Assembly (NCBI GenBank): GCA_913058575.1
Contig: CAJXRF010000030.1
Coordinates: 1 to 56,618 of the forward strand
DNA: 56,618 bases
Origin: an uncultured Bermanella sp.
GTDB lineage: Bacteria > Pseudomonadota > Gammaproteobacteria > Pseudomonadales > Oceanobacteraceae
Direction of reading: 5' to 3'
The notes beneath the pieces are model-generated. The model was not told the origin of the DNA. It saw only the letters and a program-made list of their open reading frames with translations, and made no database searches. Of the stretch, positions 16,330-25,699 are shown piece after piece. Position numbers and translations under genes: made by a program. How positions within the stretch are numbered: the first letter of the stretch is position 1; the number at the start of each line of letters is the position of its first letter.

Positions 16330-17265
16330 ATGAAAGCCATATACATAAAAGAATACGGTAACGCACAACAACTAATTGAAGGTGAATTACCTCGCCCAGC
16401 CATTAACGATCAACAAGTGCTGATTAAAGTTAAGGCGGCTGCCATTAACCCTGTAGACTGGATGGTCCGTGAAGGTCTATTGCAAGAAGATACAGGCCAT
16501 GAGCTACCTCTCGTTCTGGGTTGGGATGCCGCCGGGGTAATAAGTGAATTAGGTAAGGATGTAACAGGTTTTAAATTAGGGGATGAAGTATTTGTTTACT
16601 CACCCATTTCAGATCAAGGCAGCTATGCCCAATATTTAGCCGTTGATGCCAATTTAGTGGCCCATAAGCCCACGTCTTTAGATTTAACCACCAGCGCCGC
16701 CGTGCCACTAGCCGCCACCACTGCCTATCAGGCACTGGTAGAAGGAGGGAAACTACAAGCTGGACAAACAGTGCTCATTCACAATGCAGCAGGTGGCGTA
16801 GGCAGCTTTGCCGTACAAATTGCCAAATCACTGGGCGCCCATGTTATTGGCACCGCTTCTCAAGCCAAGCGCGATTTTGTTATGGCATTAGGGTGTGATG
16901 AATTCATTGATTACCGCAATGAAGATTTCAGCCAACAGTTAATGAATGTCGATATGGTATTGGCGGCGGTGGGCGGTGAAGGCTTATTGGAAGCGTCATT
17001 AAACGTGATCAAACCCAAAGGAGCGTTAATCTCCCTACTGGATGACATGGACCCAAGTCTTGCCCAAGCTAAAGGCATTCATTTCCAACGCTGGTGGGTC
17101 ACCCCCAATGCTCAAGATTTGAATAGCATTTCAAAATTAATTGATGAAGGCAATATACGAGTTGAAGTGGATTCAATATTTCCCATGAGCCAAATTAAAA
17201 AAGCCCATGACCTAAGCCAAAGCCAAAGGGCGCAAGGCAAGATCATATTAGAGATTCCGGCCTAA
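16330..17265 (+). CDS. NADP-dependent zinc-free MDR oxidoreductase (quinone reductase-like)
   Basis: 311 residues of the medium-chain dehydrogenase superfamily. The N-terminal GroES-like domain has VLIKVKAAAINPVDWMVREG and LGWDAAGVISELG. The Rossmann domain has VLIHNAAGGVGSFAVQIAKSLGAHVIGTASQAKRDFVMALG, the nucleotide-binding AAGGVG motif. The catalytic-zinc cysteines of true alcohol dehydrogenases are missing, placing it with quinone/enone reductases. RBS AAAGGACGACACC precedes the ATG. Likely controlled by the divergent LysR. Confidence 0.9.
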   Translation: MKAIYIKEYGNAQQLIEGELPRPAINDQQVLIKVKAAAINPVDWMVREGLLQEDTGHELPLVLGWDAAGVISELGKDVTGFKLGDEVFVYSPISDQGSYAQYLAVDANLVAHKPTSLDLTTSAAVPLAATTAYQALVEGGKLQAGQTVLIHNAAGGVGSFAVQIAKSLGAHVIGTASQAKRDFVMALGCDEFIDYRNEDFSQQLMNVDMVLAAVGGEGLLEASLNVIKPKGALISLLDDMDPSLAQAKGIHFQRWWVTPNAQDLNSISKLIDEGNIRVEVDSIFPMSQIKKAHDLSQSQRAQGKIILEIPA

Positions 17266-17496
17266 ACCCTCCTATTTTGACTATTAGCTCAGGTCAGTTG
17301 CTTTAATTGTCCTGAGCGATCTTGTTATGGACCATTCGATCTCTTCTTGTGCACTAAATATGAATGCCTAGTAAGGCTAATTCCCAACATGCATGAAGAT
17401 TGGGCGCTTCAGATTTTTTACTTCTCCACCCTTGGAAAACCAGCACTTTGCATTAGGCTTATACTTACCTTGACTAAAAGTACATGGAGCTGGGGG

Positions 17497-17733
17497 ATGA
17501 AAAAAAATCTTTTGGATCGCCTAATAGACTGGCTGGGGATTCCGCAAAATAGTGTTGAGTATCAATGGACACGGTCTAAGATTTATCAGAAAAAATTGCA
17601 GTGGGTTAAGAATTTTTGGATTGTAGGTGGGTTAGTGATGCTGGCTGTGGCACAGCCTGCTTTCATTCTTGTTGGCAGCTTCTTTTTAACATTTTTAAGC
17701 TTTGGATTTCTTGAAAGGCAAGACCCTAGTTGA
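17497..17733 (+). CDS. small membrane protein, unknown
   Basis: 78 residues from the ATG at 17497, which has a GGAGCTGGGGG purine-rich RBS; longer upstream TTG starts are not credible. One or two hydrophobic segments (about residues 37-72: FWIVGGLVMLAVAQPAFILVGSFFLTFLSFGFL) follow a basic N-terminal part. No family recognised. It stands alone, convergent with rluB. Confidence 0.6.
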   Translation: MKKNLLDRLIDWLGIPQNSVEYQWTRSKIYQKKLQWVKNFWIVGGLVMLAVAQPAFILVGSFFLTFLSFGFLERQDPS

Positions 17734-17758
17734 ACAAATCTCAATCTGAAACCGTGCC

Positions 17759-17784
17759 TTCTGAACCGCCTAAGCGGCTCAGAA
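17759..17784. terminator. hairpin between convergent small membrane gene and rluB
   Basis: TTCTGAACCGC (17759-17769) and GCGGCTCAGAA (17774-17784) pair with one mismatch around a CTAA loop. It is located between convergent genes, without a marked T-run on either side. Confidence 0.5.
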
Positions 17785-17791
17785 AATAGAC

Positions 17792-18655
17792 TTAAGAGTC
17801 TATACGAACCTTACGCTTACGCAGCTTGCTTTCACCACCCACCTTCTGACGGGTTTTCTGGCGCCTAACATCACGTTCGTACTGTTTTAATAATTGCGGA
17901 TCTAAATTCACCACAGGCTTACTTTCTAAGTTCACCAAACTGGCTAATTCATCGGTATCTTTTTGATTAAGTTCAACCCAACGGCCCACTGACACCTTCT
18001 TAGGTAAGAAAATACAACCGTAACGAACACGCTTAAGACGTGACACTTTAAGGTCTTGGCTTTCCCATAAACGACGCACCTCACGGTTACGTCCTTCCAT
18101 GATACAAACGTGGTACCACTGGTTAAACCCTTCACCATCAAAGAACTGTACGTCGGTGAATTTGGCCATACCATCATCCAATACCACGCCTTTCTTAAGG
18201 TTTTCGATGATTTCAGGGGTCACTTCACCGGCCACACGCACTGCGTATTCACGGTCTACCGTATTGGTACTGGGGTGCATAAGCTTATTGGCCAGCTCAC
18301 CATCTGTGGTAAACAGCAATAAACCAGCGGTATTAATATCTAATCGGCCCACCGCAATCCAACGTTCACCTTTAATGCGGGGCAGATTATCAAATACGGT
18401 AGGGCGACCATCTGGGTCGTTGCGAGTGCAGACCTCCCCTTCAGGCTTGTTATAGACCAGCACACGTCTCGGTGCCTTCACTTTATGGTCTACTTTACGA
18501 CCGTCCGCTTGAATTTCATCGTCTGGCCCAGCACGTTCACCTAATTTGGCCACTTCGCCATTTAAGTGTACACGTCCTTGCTCAATCCAACGTTCCATCT
18601 CACGACGGGAACCTATGCCTGCTTGGGCAAGGATTTTTTGTAACTTTTCACTCAT
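17792..18655 (-). CDS. rluB: 23S rRNA pseudouridine(2605) synthase
   Basis: 287 residues. An N-terminal S4 RNA-binding domain ([31 protein letters not shown]) is followed by the RsuA/RluB catalytic domain with [26 protein letters not shown], catalytic Asp106, and [12 protein letters not shown]. It modifies U2605 of 23S rRNA in the E. coli homologue. It is the last gene of trpS-scpA-scpB-rluB, 32 bases after scpB, a linkage common in gammaproteobacteria. The C-terminus is basic ([21 protein letters not shown]). Confidence 0.95.
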   Translation of the reverse strand: MSEKLQKILAQAGIGSRREMERWIEQGRVHLNGEVAKLGERAGPDDEIQADGRKVDHKVKAPRRVLVYNKPEGEVCTRNDPDGRPTVFDNLPRIKGERWIAVGRLDINTAGLLLFTTDGELANKLMHPSTNTVDREYAVRVAGEVTPEIIENLKKGVVLDDGMAKFTDVQFFDGEGFNQWYHVCIMEGRNREVRRLWESQDLKVSRLKRVRYGCIFLPKKVSVGRWVELNQKDTDELASLVNLESKPVVNLDPQLLKQYERDVRRQKTRQKVGGESKLRKRKVRIDS

Positions 18656-18687
18656 TAACCATTCTCCGTTTATGAGTAGATCTTGGA

Positions 18688-20175
18688 TTATTCAAATTTA
18701 CTGGCCAAATCAGATAAGGTTTTACTCTCACCCTTTTCATCCTGTTCAACCTGCTCAGACTGTAGCTGAGCTTGCTCTTCCTCCAGTTGAGCCATCATCT
18801 CTTCTTCCATGGCAGCCATAAGAGCCTCGTCTTCGCTTTCATCAAGCACGGTCTCGCTGGCTGTTGTCTCTGGTTGGGCTGCACCTGAATAGCTAGGAGC
18901 ATCCAATTGATGAGCTGACTGAGCATCATCATTAAAATCGTCAAATACTGAACCACTTGGCTCGGGCTTGCCTATTGAAGGTTCTTGGCTTGTCTGGCCT
19001 TGGTAATCTTCTTCAAAGTCATCAAACACCGAACCACTAGAAGCCACTGACTGAGCAGGCTCACTCACTTGTTCCGAGGGCGCCTGCCTCATGGCCGCTG
19101 TTTGAGGCACTGAACTGCCTGTCACTTTTGCGGTTTCCGGCCCTTGAGTAGCCGATTTAGCATTAAGCAAAGCCTCTTGCTCTGCTATCATGCGGGCAAT
19201 GGTTACCTGAGCCAGAGCATCTTGATCTAGTTCGTCTACTTCTATTTTAGACGCTTCTTGTCCAAATTGCTGCTCTGCCACATTTTCGTCTATTTCGGCA
19301 ACCAAAGCTTGAGCTTCATCAATACTACTGGCTTCTACTGCTAATTCATTTGAATCAGCCCCTGCGCTCTCATCTAAAGAGTCTTCTAAAGAAAGCTCAG
19401 GCAAGTCCAATGAAGGAATGCTCTGTTGCTCGCCAGAAGCATCATTGCTTTGCTCTTCGGGTTCTTCTTCTGGCTTATTAAATACAGCATCTTCCACCGA
19501 TTGCACCAAGGCATCAGCAGCGGCTAAGTCGAGGGCTGCACTCTCTAAAGTGTCTTCGCCTGATTCGTCAGATTCTTTTGATGAGAAATCAAAATTACCC
19601 TCTTGAACTTTATCTTCTAATTCAAGGGCATGATTGGCATCGGCAATTTCTTGAATTTCTTCAAGTGTGGGCAATTGGTCTAAGCTTGATAAACTGAAAT
19701 AATCTAAAAACATTTTAGTGGTGGCGAAAATTGAAGGACGTCCTGGTACATCTCTGTGCCCCACTATTTGAATCCATTCACGCTCTAATAATGTCTTGGT
19801 GATGTGAGAGCTTACCGCCACGCCACGGATGCTTTCAATTTCACCACGGGTAACCGGCTGTCGGTAAGCAATAATAGATAAAGTTTCTAACAATGCACGA
19901 CTATAACGCTGGGGTTTTTCTTCCCACAAACGGCTCACCCATTTGGCACAATCTTGCTTCACTTGAAAACGGTAGCCGGTGGCGACTTTTTTCAATTCAT
20001 AACCACGGCTTTCGCACTTATCACCTAAACGCTCAAGGGTGGTTAATATTCTTTGCTCACTGGGCTCTAAGCCGTCTTCGAATAAATTTTGAATTCGATC
20101 GACACTTATGGTTTGGCCAGAAGCTAAAAGTGCCCCTTCAATAATTTGTTCCAACTGAATATCGTTAACGATCAT
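18688..20175 (-). CDS. scpB: segregation and condensation protein B with a very long acidic tail
   Basis: 495 residues. The two winged-helix ScpB core occupies residues 1-about 170 ([73 protein letters not shown]). ScpB binds ScpA in the Smc-ScpAB condensin. The remaining roughly 315 residues are acidic, low-complexity and rich in Ser/Glu/Asp/Gln, much longer than usual for ScpB (about 180-300 residues in all). The tail holds two copies of SGSVFDDF (380-387 and 407-414), each followed by acidic residues. No frameshift is seen. Confidence 0.93.
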   Translation of the reverse strand: MIVNDIQLEQIIEGALLASGQTISVDRIQNLFEDGLEPSEQRILTTLERLGDKCESRGYELKKVATGYRFQVKQDCAKWVSRLWEEKPQRYSRALLETLSIIAYRQPVTRGEIESIRGVAVSSHITKTLLEREWIQIVGHRDVPGRPSIFATTKMFLDYFSLSSLDQLPTLEEIQEIADANHALELEDKVQEGNFDFSSKESDESGEDTLESAALDLAAADALVQSVEDAVFNKPEEEPEEQSNDASGEQQSIPSLDLPELSLEDSLDESAGADSNELAVEASSIDEAQALVAEIDENVAEQQFGQEASKIEVDELDQDALAQVTIARMIAEQEALLNAKSATQGPETAKVTGSSVPQTAAMRQAPSEQVSEPAQSVASSGSVFDDFEEDYQGQTSQEPSIGKPEPSGSVFDDFNDDAQSAHQLDAPSYSGAAQPETTASETVLDESEDEALMAAMEEEMMAQLEEEQAQLQSEQVEQDEKGESKTLSDLASKFE

Positions 20176-20208
20176 GAAGCCATCACCATCATGTTTTTAT
20201 TATTAAAA

Positions 20209-21228
20209 TTAAACTTCATAATTGGGCCCTTCAGCAAAATGATCTTTTGCAGATTTTTTCTTCACATGAATGACACCAAACAGTTCATTTTGCACAATTT
20301 CAATTAACTGCTCTTTTATTAATTCCAGCATGGCAAGGAAAGTCGTCACCACACCTGCACGGCCTTCTTCTGGAGAAAATAAGCGACTAAACGGTTTAAA
20401 ATCATCATTATATAAAATAGAGAGGATCTCGCTCATGCGCTCGCGGGTGGACAGCTTTTCTCTGGCCACCTCATGCTGAGTAAACATGTCAGCACGGTGC
20501 AAAATATCACTAAAAGCTAAAATGAGTTCTTTAAAGTCCACATCTGGGTGGTTCTTTTCGGCGGTGTATTCTGGCGCCTTAATTTCCACTTCAAAAGTAT
20601 CTCGGCCCATGCGCGGGAATTCTTCCAATTCTTCAGCGGCTTTCTTAAAACGTTCGTAATCTTGTAAGCGGCGAATTAATTCTGCGCGAGGATCTTCCTC
20701 TTCCTCTTCTTCTGTCTCTGTGCGAGGCAGTAATATACGACTTTTAATTTCAGCCAGCATGGCGGCCATCACTAAATACTCACCGGCTAATTCCAAATGA
20801 ACAATTTGCATTAAATCAACGTAATGCATGTATTGTTCAGTAATTTCTGCCACATTCACTTCCAAAATATCTAAATTTTGTTTGCGAATTAAGTAAAGCA
20901 ATAAATCTAATGGCCCCTCGAATTGCTCTAAAATTACTTCTAGGGCATCGGGCGGAATATAGAGATCCAGCGGCAATTGAGTAAAGGCTTCACCATGCAC
21001 CAAAGCAAAGGGCATTTCCTGTTGGGAAGTGCTTTTATCGCCTTTGCTTTTTTTGCTTTGCTCAGGTTCTGATGAATCCAAAGAGGCATCATTAGACTTG
21101 GGATTCGGCGCTTCGCTATTCTCTAAGGCCTTGTTTTCAACAGACACCTCAGCAAGAGACAGAGCTTCATTAAGCTCAGTCTCTTGCTGTTCGGTTGCTT
21201 CCAATGGCTTATCGCTTACTTCCGTCAT
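20209..21228 (-). CDS. scpA: segregation and condensation protein A
   Basis: 339 residues. After an acidic, disordered N-terminal extension of about 75-90 residues comes the conserved kleisin fold: LEQFEGPLDLLLYLIRKQNLDILEVNVAEITEQYMHYVDLMQ, then AGEYLVMAAMLAEIKSRILLPR. The C-terminal winged helix includes VVTTFLAMLELIKEQLIEIVQNELFGVIHV. It bridges the Smc heads and recruits ScpB. Located 14 bases after trpS and 33 before scpB. Smc itself is encoded 14 kb away (35089-38580). Confidence 0.95.
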   Translation of the reverse strand: MTEVSDKPLEATEQQETELNEALSLAEVSVENKALENSEAPNPKSNDASLDSSEPEQSKKSKGDKSTSQQEMPFALVHGEAFTQLPLDLYIPPDALEVILEQFEGPLDLLLYLIRKQNLDILEVNVAEITEQYMHYVDLMQIVHLELAGEYLVMAAMLAEIKSRILLPRTETEEEEEEDPRAELIRRLQDYERFKKAAEELEEFPRMGRDTFEVEIKAPEYTAEKNHPDVDFKELILAFSDILHRADMFTQHEVAREKLSTRERMSEILSILYNDDFKPFSRLFSPEEGRAGVVTTFLAMLELIKEQLIEIVQNELFGVIHVKKKSAKDHFAEGPNYEV

Positions 21229-21242
21229 AATCAGATACTGGA

Positions 21243-22457
21243 CTAGCGGTAGGAAAGTCCCATGGCATGACGTACGTCTTCCATGGTATCTCTGGCGGCT
21301 TCACGGGCTTTTTCACTGCCTTCTTGAATGATTGAACGCACTAGATCTGGATTGTTATCGTACTGCTTAGCACGCTCTTGAATAGGCTGTAACTCTGCCT
21401 TAACCGCATCAATCACAGGACCTTTACAATCAATGCAACCAATACCGGCAGAGCGACAACCAGTTTGAACCCAGTCTTTCACATCATCTTCGCTGTACAC
21501 TTCATGCAACTGCCAAACTGGGCAGTTTTCTGGGTTACCCGGATCGTCACGACGAATTCGAGCAGGGTCGGTGCGCATGGTGCGAATTTTTCGTTCAATT
21601 TCCGCAGGTTCTTCACGCAAGCTAATGGTGTTGTTATAAGACTTGGACATTTTCTGACCGTCCAGGCCTGGCATTTTAGACTCAGGAGTCAACAATGCTT
21701 GAGGCTCAGGCAAAATCACCTTACCTCCCCCTTCTAAATACCCAAGCAGACGCTCTTTGTCGCCTAGGGTTATATTTTGCTGTTCGCGCAATAACGCTTG
21801 TGCGGTGGCTAACGCTTCACCATCGCCTCCTTCGGTATAGCGTTTACGTAAAGAGGTATACAATTTAGAGGCTTTCTTACCCATTTTCTTTATGGCTGCT
21901 TCAGCATTTTCTTCAAAGCCTGGTTCACGGCCAAACATGTAGTTAAAGCGACGAGCCACTTCACGGGTAATTTCCACGTGAGCCACTTGATCAGCTCCCA
22001 CAGGAACAGACCCTGCTCGGTAAAGCAGAATATCGGCGCCTTGTAGTAAGGGATAACCTAAGAATCCATAAGTGGCTAAATCTTTCTCTTTAAGCTTTTC
22101 CTGCTGATCTTTATAAGTGGGAACACGTTCTAGCCAACCTAATGGCGTGATCATGGACAATAACAAATGTAATTCAGCGTGTTCAGGCACTTGGCTTTGA
22201 ACAAACAAGGTTGCTGAGCCTGGGTTAACACCCGCTGCCAACCAATCTGCCACCATGTCCCAAACGCTGTTTTGGATAATTTGAGGGTCTTCATAATGGG
22301 TAGTGAGTGCATGCCAATCGGCCACAAAGAAAAAGCACTCGAATTCATGCTGAAGGTTAATCCAATTTTTAAGCACACCATGATAGTGGCCTAAATGTAG
22401 TTTACCGGTTGGGCGCATGCCTGACAGCACACGTTGTTGCGAATCCACAGAGCTCAA
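21243..22457 (-). CDS. trpS: tryptophanyl-tRNA synthetase, iron-sulfur type
   Basis: 404 residues, class I aminoacyl-tRNA synthetase charging tRNA-Trp. The HIGH motif is HLGH (21-24) and the KMSKS motif is KMSKS (269-273). It is about 70 residues longer than E. coli TrpRS because of an insertion around residues 186-246. Near the C-terminus cysteines at 312, 334, 341 and 344 form C-x21-C-x6-C-x2-C, almost the C-x22-C-x6-C-x2-C [4Fe-4S] site known in Thermotoga maritima TrpRS. It leads the scpAB-rluB operon. Confidence 0.95.
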   Translation of the reverse strand: MSSVDSQQRVLSGMRPTGKLHLGHYHGVLKNWINLQHEFECFFFVADWHALTTHYEDPQIIQNSVWDMVADWLAAGVNPGSATLFVQSQVPEHAELHLLLSMITPLGWLERVPTYKDQQEKLKEKDLATYGFLGYPLLQGADILLYRAGSVPVGADQVAHVEITREVARRFNYMFGREPGFEENAEAAIKKMGKKASKLYTSLRKRYTEGGDGEALATAQALLREQQNITLGDKERLLGYLEGGGKVILPEPQALLTPESKMPGLDGQKMSKSYNNTISLREEPAEIERKIRTMRTDPARIRRDDPGNPENCPVWQLHEVYSEDDVKDWVQTGCRSAGIGCIDCKGPVIDAVKAELQPIQERAKQYDNNPDLVRSIIQEGSEKAREAARDTMEDVRHAMGLSYR

Positions 22458-22795
22458 AGCTCTCTCCTATTATCCATAAAGCAAAATCCCACACTTATAA
22501 AGGTGCTTTAAATCCTACTTTTACTGTATATAAAACTAGCAACAAGCGGGCTTTTATAAGGCTGAACAGCCAGACAAAGCCACTAATTAAACCTGTCATT
22601 AATTCAAAAACTAAAGGGGTGGATTCTACCGAGACTTAGGGGAATTACTACTCAAAACCATGAAAAAGAAGGCAGATTAGGCATTCTTGAGAACGGACTA
22701 TTTGGCCAAATGGGGCCTTATTGGAAGTTTTGTAAAAATATAGGCCAAATCCACTATGGTTCGGCCTAAAAAGAGAACACACAATCACAGAAAAG
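22458..22795. other. intergenic region between yciO and trpS
   Basis: 338 bases, presumably including the trpS promoter on the minus strand. I could not place a convincing -35/-10 pair or a leader structure. The yciO end of the region carries a terminator-like hairpin at 22741-22768. Confidence 0.4.
22741..22768 (-). terminator. terminator-like hairpin downstream of yciO
   Basis: TAGGCC (22741-22746) pairs with GGCCTA (22763-22768). Read on the minus strand, the stem is followed by TATATTTTTAC, as expected for a rho-independent terminator of the VC0807-rnm-yciO unit. The stem is only 6-7 bp. Confidence 0.5.
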
Positions 22796-23413
22796 CTAAA
22801 GCTCCTCCATGTTTCCCAGTCCTTGGCGCGTCACCAGATACTCATCTCCAGTCATATCGACCACAGTGGTGTTTTCTAGCCCGCAATAACCGCCATCAAT
22901 AACAAGATCAACGGAATGCTGGAGCGTCTCACGCATGTCGTAGGGGTCAGACAAAGGCATGTCATCGCCAGGTAAGATTAAGGAGGTACTCATAATTGGC
23001 TCACCCAGTTCTGCCAGAAGCGCACTCACCACCTGATTATCGGGCACTCGAATACCAATGGTACGGCGTTTTGGGTGCATTAATCGCCGTGGCACTTCGG
23101 TTGTGGCGTTCAGGATAAACGTGAATGGCCCTGGAGTATGGTTTTTAAGGAGTCTGTAAGCGGTATTGTCTACTTTGGCATAAGTACTGATATCAGTTAA
23201 ATCTCGACACATCAGCGTAAAGTTATGTTTATCATCTAACTGTCTTAACTGCTTAATGCGATCAACAGCCTTTTTATCATCCAGATGACAAGCCAAGGCA
23301 TAAGCGGAGTCAGTGGGAATGACCACCAACCCACCTTTGCGCATAATGTCAGCGGCTTGCTTAATAAGACGTACTTGGGGGTTATCAGGATGAATTTGGA
23401 AAAATTGGCTCAT
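22796..23413 (-). CDS. yciO: YciO/Sua5/YrdC family protein (L-threonylcarbamoyladenylate synthase-like)
   Basis: 205 residues of the YrdC/Sua5 fold, with GGLVVIPTDSAYALACHLDDKKAVDRI, TPGPFTFILNATTEVPRRLMHPKRRTIGIRVPDN and a final DLVIDGGYCGLENTTVVDMT. Family members bind ATP, L-threonine and bicarbonate and make threonylcarbamoyl-AMP for tRNA t6A. YciO is the paralogue whose physiological role is less settled than TsaC. It lies next to rnm as in many gammaproteobacteria. Confidence 0.92.
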   Translation of the reverse strand: MSQFFQIHPDNPQVRLIKQAADIMRKGGLVVIPTDSAYALACHLDDKKAVDRIKQLRQLDDKHNFTLMCRDLTDISTYAKVDNTAYRLLKNHTPGPFTFILNATTEVPRRLMHPKRRTIGIRVPDNQVVSALLAELGEPIMSTSLILPGDDMPLSDPYDMRETLQHSVDLVIDGGYCGLENTTVVDMTGDEYLVTRQGLGNMEEL

Positions 23414-23469
23414 GCCGTTCCTTTTAAACGATCAATAAATGCTTCTAAGTGTAGCAGTACCGCTAATGA

Positions 23470-24294
23470 TTATTGCCAATGAGACCAGACGGGGGTCAAC
23501 CCCTCGGGCATATTGGGGAATCGGCCGAGTTCGGTCCAAGGCTTAGGGCCATGAAAGTCACTGCCTTGACTCGCCAATAGATCAAACTCCTCACAAAATT
23601 CAGCCATGCGCCGTGTAAAGCTAGATTCCATTGTAGACGTCACCACTTCAACGCCAGTACCGCCCGCTTCTTTAAAAGCCTTCAACAATAGCTTCAGTTT
23701 TGTACGCGTTAGCTTATAAGAGTCGGGATGGGCAATTACCGCCACACCACCACTTTGGGTAATCCAGCTCACCACATCGGCTATTTCGGGCCATTCAGTT
23801 TTCACATCCCCAGGCTTTCCTGCCCCCAAGTACTTTTTAAAGGCTTGAGCCATATTACTGACCTTGCCCAAATCAATCAGCGCTTGAGCAAAATGCGGCC
23901 TGCCTAACTGTGCGCCATTGGCAATGGCATTGGCAGCCTCCCAAATACCTTCAACACCCTTCTTTTCAAGGCGCTCGCCAATGGTCACCGCTCGTGTATG
24001 ACGACGCTTCTCTTGCAAAGCCACCGCATCCACCATAACTGGGTGCAATTCATCAAACCCAAGCCCCACCACATGTATGCCCATGCCATTCCACACACAG
24101 GAAAATTCAATGCCGTTAATAATTTCTATAGGGTGCCCAAGTGCCTGCTGTTTTGCTTCTGGCAGACCACTTAAGGTGTCATGGTCGGTAAGGGCTAACA
24201 TGCTAACGCCCATTTCCACGGCTCGATCTACTAAGTCTGCGGGGCTAAGTAGGCCATCGCTGCAAAGACTATGACAATGAAGGTCAGCTAACAT
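23470..24294 (-). CDS. rnm: PHP-domain 5'-3' exoribonuclease RNase AM
   Basis: 274 residues of the PHP metal-dependent phosphoesterase family. Metal ligands are visible: DLHCHSLCSDG (residues 4-14), ALTDHDTLSG, GIEFSC, then VIAHPDSYKL and the C-terminal SQGSDFHGP. It corresponds to E. coli YciV/TrpH, now known as RNase AM, which trims 5' ends of rRNAs and degrades short oligonucleotides and 5'-phosphoadenosine-type substrates. Located between VC0807 and yciO, all three in one direction. Confidence 0.92.
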   Translation of the reverse strand: MLADLHCHSLCSDGLLSPADLVDRAVEMGVSMLALTDHDTLSGLPEAKQQALGHPIEIINGIEFSCVWNGMGIHVVGLGFDELHPVMVDAVALQEKRRHTRAVTIGERLEKKGVEGIWEAANAIANGAQLGRPHFAQALIDLGKVSNMAQAFKKYLGAGKPGDVKTEWPEIADVVSWITQSGGVAVIAHPDSYKLTRTKLKLLLKAFKEAGGTGVEVVTSTMESSFTRRMAEFCEEFDLLASQGSDFHGPKPWTELGRFPNMPEGLTPVWSHWQ

Positions 24295-24358
24295 ATGAAA
24301 CTCCTGAACATGATAATTTAAATAGCAGCTTAAATAGCGAAGACTTCATCACCATTTG

Positions 24359-25147
24359 TCACTGCTCAATCATGATCTCTTCAAAAGCCAGACCGGTGAG
24401 TTTGCGAATACTGCGAAACAAATAAAACAATGCAGCCATCATGACGATCATGGCAGGCACAGAAATAACAGGGAAACTCAACGCTGTCATCTTACCCAAT
24501 TCTTCATTAAAGGCGGCAGTACCTGCCGGGCTCACAATGATCCACTTGGCTAACGCGTAATTTAAAAATGAAGATAAAAAGAAGGAACCAGCGACTAACC
24601 AAGATGCCACCAAAAGCGTACGCTCAAAAGCCGCCTCACTGTTATGCTTTTTTAATGCCTCAGCTATGCGAGACACCTGCAATAACTTGTCGTTATACAA
24701 AAAAGTTTTTACCAATGGGTATCGGGTCTTTAACGAGATGACGGTTACTAACCCTAATATCCCAGGGATAGTTGCCTCTTTAATAGCAATGTACTTTGGA
24801 TCTAACTCCAGCAAACTAATGCCACCGGTTAGCATAATGCTCACGACCCCAAGAGCTGAAAATAAATTAACTTTTTTAGCCCGCCTAAAATCGTTAAGGC
24901 CATACAAAATAGGAAAAGCCAAAGCGACAATTACCGCCCACTTAGTGCCATTGGCTTGATATTCAGCCGCTAAAGCCCATGCGAATTGTGCATCCAGCTG
25001 CTGTAATTGAGTCAATAGCCAAGCGCTTTCACTGCCCTTCATAAGAATTAAAGTAGGAATGACGATATTGAGGAGCATATTAGCCAACATACTTTCGCGC
25101 TTCTCAGGTATATCAGTGGTGCTGGCAGGTGTATTACTTGAACTCAT
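24359..25147 (-). CDS. VC0807 family membrane protein (septation-protein-A-like)
   Basis: 262 residues with about six hydrophobic helices. The segments NMLLNIVIPTLILMKGSE, WAVIVALAFPILYGLNDFRRAKKVN and KEATIPGILGLVTVISLKTRYPLVKTF match the VC0807 family, distantly like YciB/IspZ. It occupies the position where yciB stands in other genomes, beside yciI. Function unknown; an envelope role is inferred from context. Confidence 0.8.
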   Translation of the reverse strand: MSSSNTPASTTDIPEKRESMLANMLLNIVIPTLILMKGSESAWLLTQLQQLDAQFAWALAAEYQANGTKWAVIVALAFPILYGLNDFRRAKKVNLFSALGVVSIMLTGGISLLELDPKYIAIKEATIPGILGLVTVISLKTRYPLVKTFLYNDKLLQVSRIAEALKKHNSEAAFERTLLVASWLVAGSFFLSSFLNYALAKWIIVSPAGTAAFNEELGKMTALSFPVISVPAMIVMMAALFYLFRSIRKLTGLAFEEIMIEQ

Positions 25148-25352
25148 ATGCGGATCTTTATAGAAGAATTACCTCCCATTTTAAGGTTTGCCGTGGGGAT
25201 GTCGAGTTTTGATTCGCACGATCTAGCTCATTGAAAAAGCCCATACTTCACAAAAATAGCGAAACCTAGCCTACATAGGCCCTACAGCTTGGTTATTGAG
25301 ACCATTCGCGTTAGGATTAGCGAGAAATTTTACTCACACAAGTAGTTTTATC

Positions 25353-25652
25353 ATGTTATATGCCGTCATAAGCCAAGATGTAGACAACAGCCTTGAGAAG
25401 CGTTTGGCCGCACGCCCGGCCCACCTTGAACGCCTACAACTGTTAAAACAGCAAGGCCGATTAATTTTAGCAGGTCCGCACCCTTGCATAGACAGTGAAG
25501 ATCCAGGTGAAGCTGGTTTTAGTGGCAGCTTAGTGGTCGCTGAGTTTGACTCCCTTATCGATGCACAATCTTGGGCCGATGCTGATCCATATATTGAAGC
25601 TGGAGTTTATGCGCAAGTTACTGTAAAACCATTTAAAAAAGTTTTACCTTAA
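25353..25652 (+). CDS. yciI: YciI family protein
   Basis: 99 residues from the ATG at 25353 ([44 protein letters not shown]). It contains the YciI dimeric ferredoxin-like fold with the conserved His and Asp residues ([35 protein letters not shown]). An upstream in-frame ATG at 25296 would add 19 residues that do not look conserved, so the shorter start is chosen. Divergent from the VC0807 gene. Biochemical role unresolved in the family. Confidence 0.92.
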   Translation: MLYAVISQDVDNSLEKRLAARPAHLERLQLLKQQGRLILAGPHPCIDSEDPGEAGFSGSLVVAEFDSLIDAQSWADADPYIEAGVYAQVTVKPFKKVLP

Positions 25653-25699
25653 CCGACTAAATTAACGCTATCTAATAACAACAAAACAGGGACCTTAAA

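Noticed and set aside
22700-22711. Palindrome ATTTGGCCAAAT between trpS and yciO
   Set aside because: Short, without promoter context; could easily occur by chance in this AT-rich stretch.
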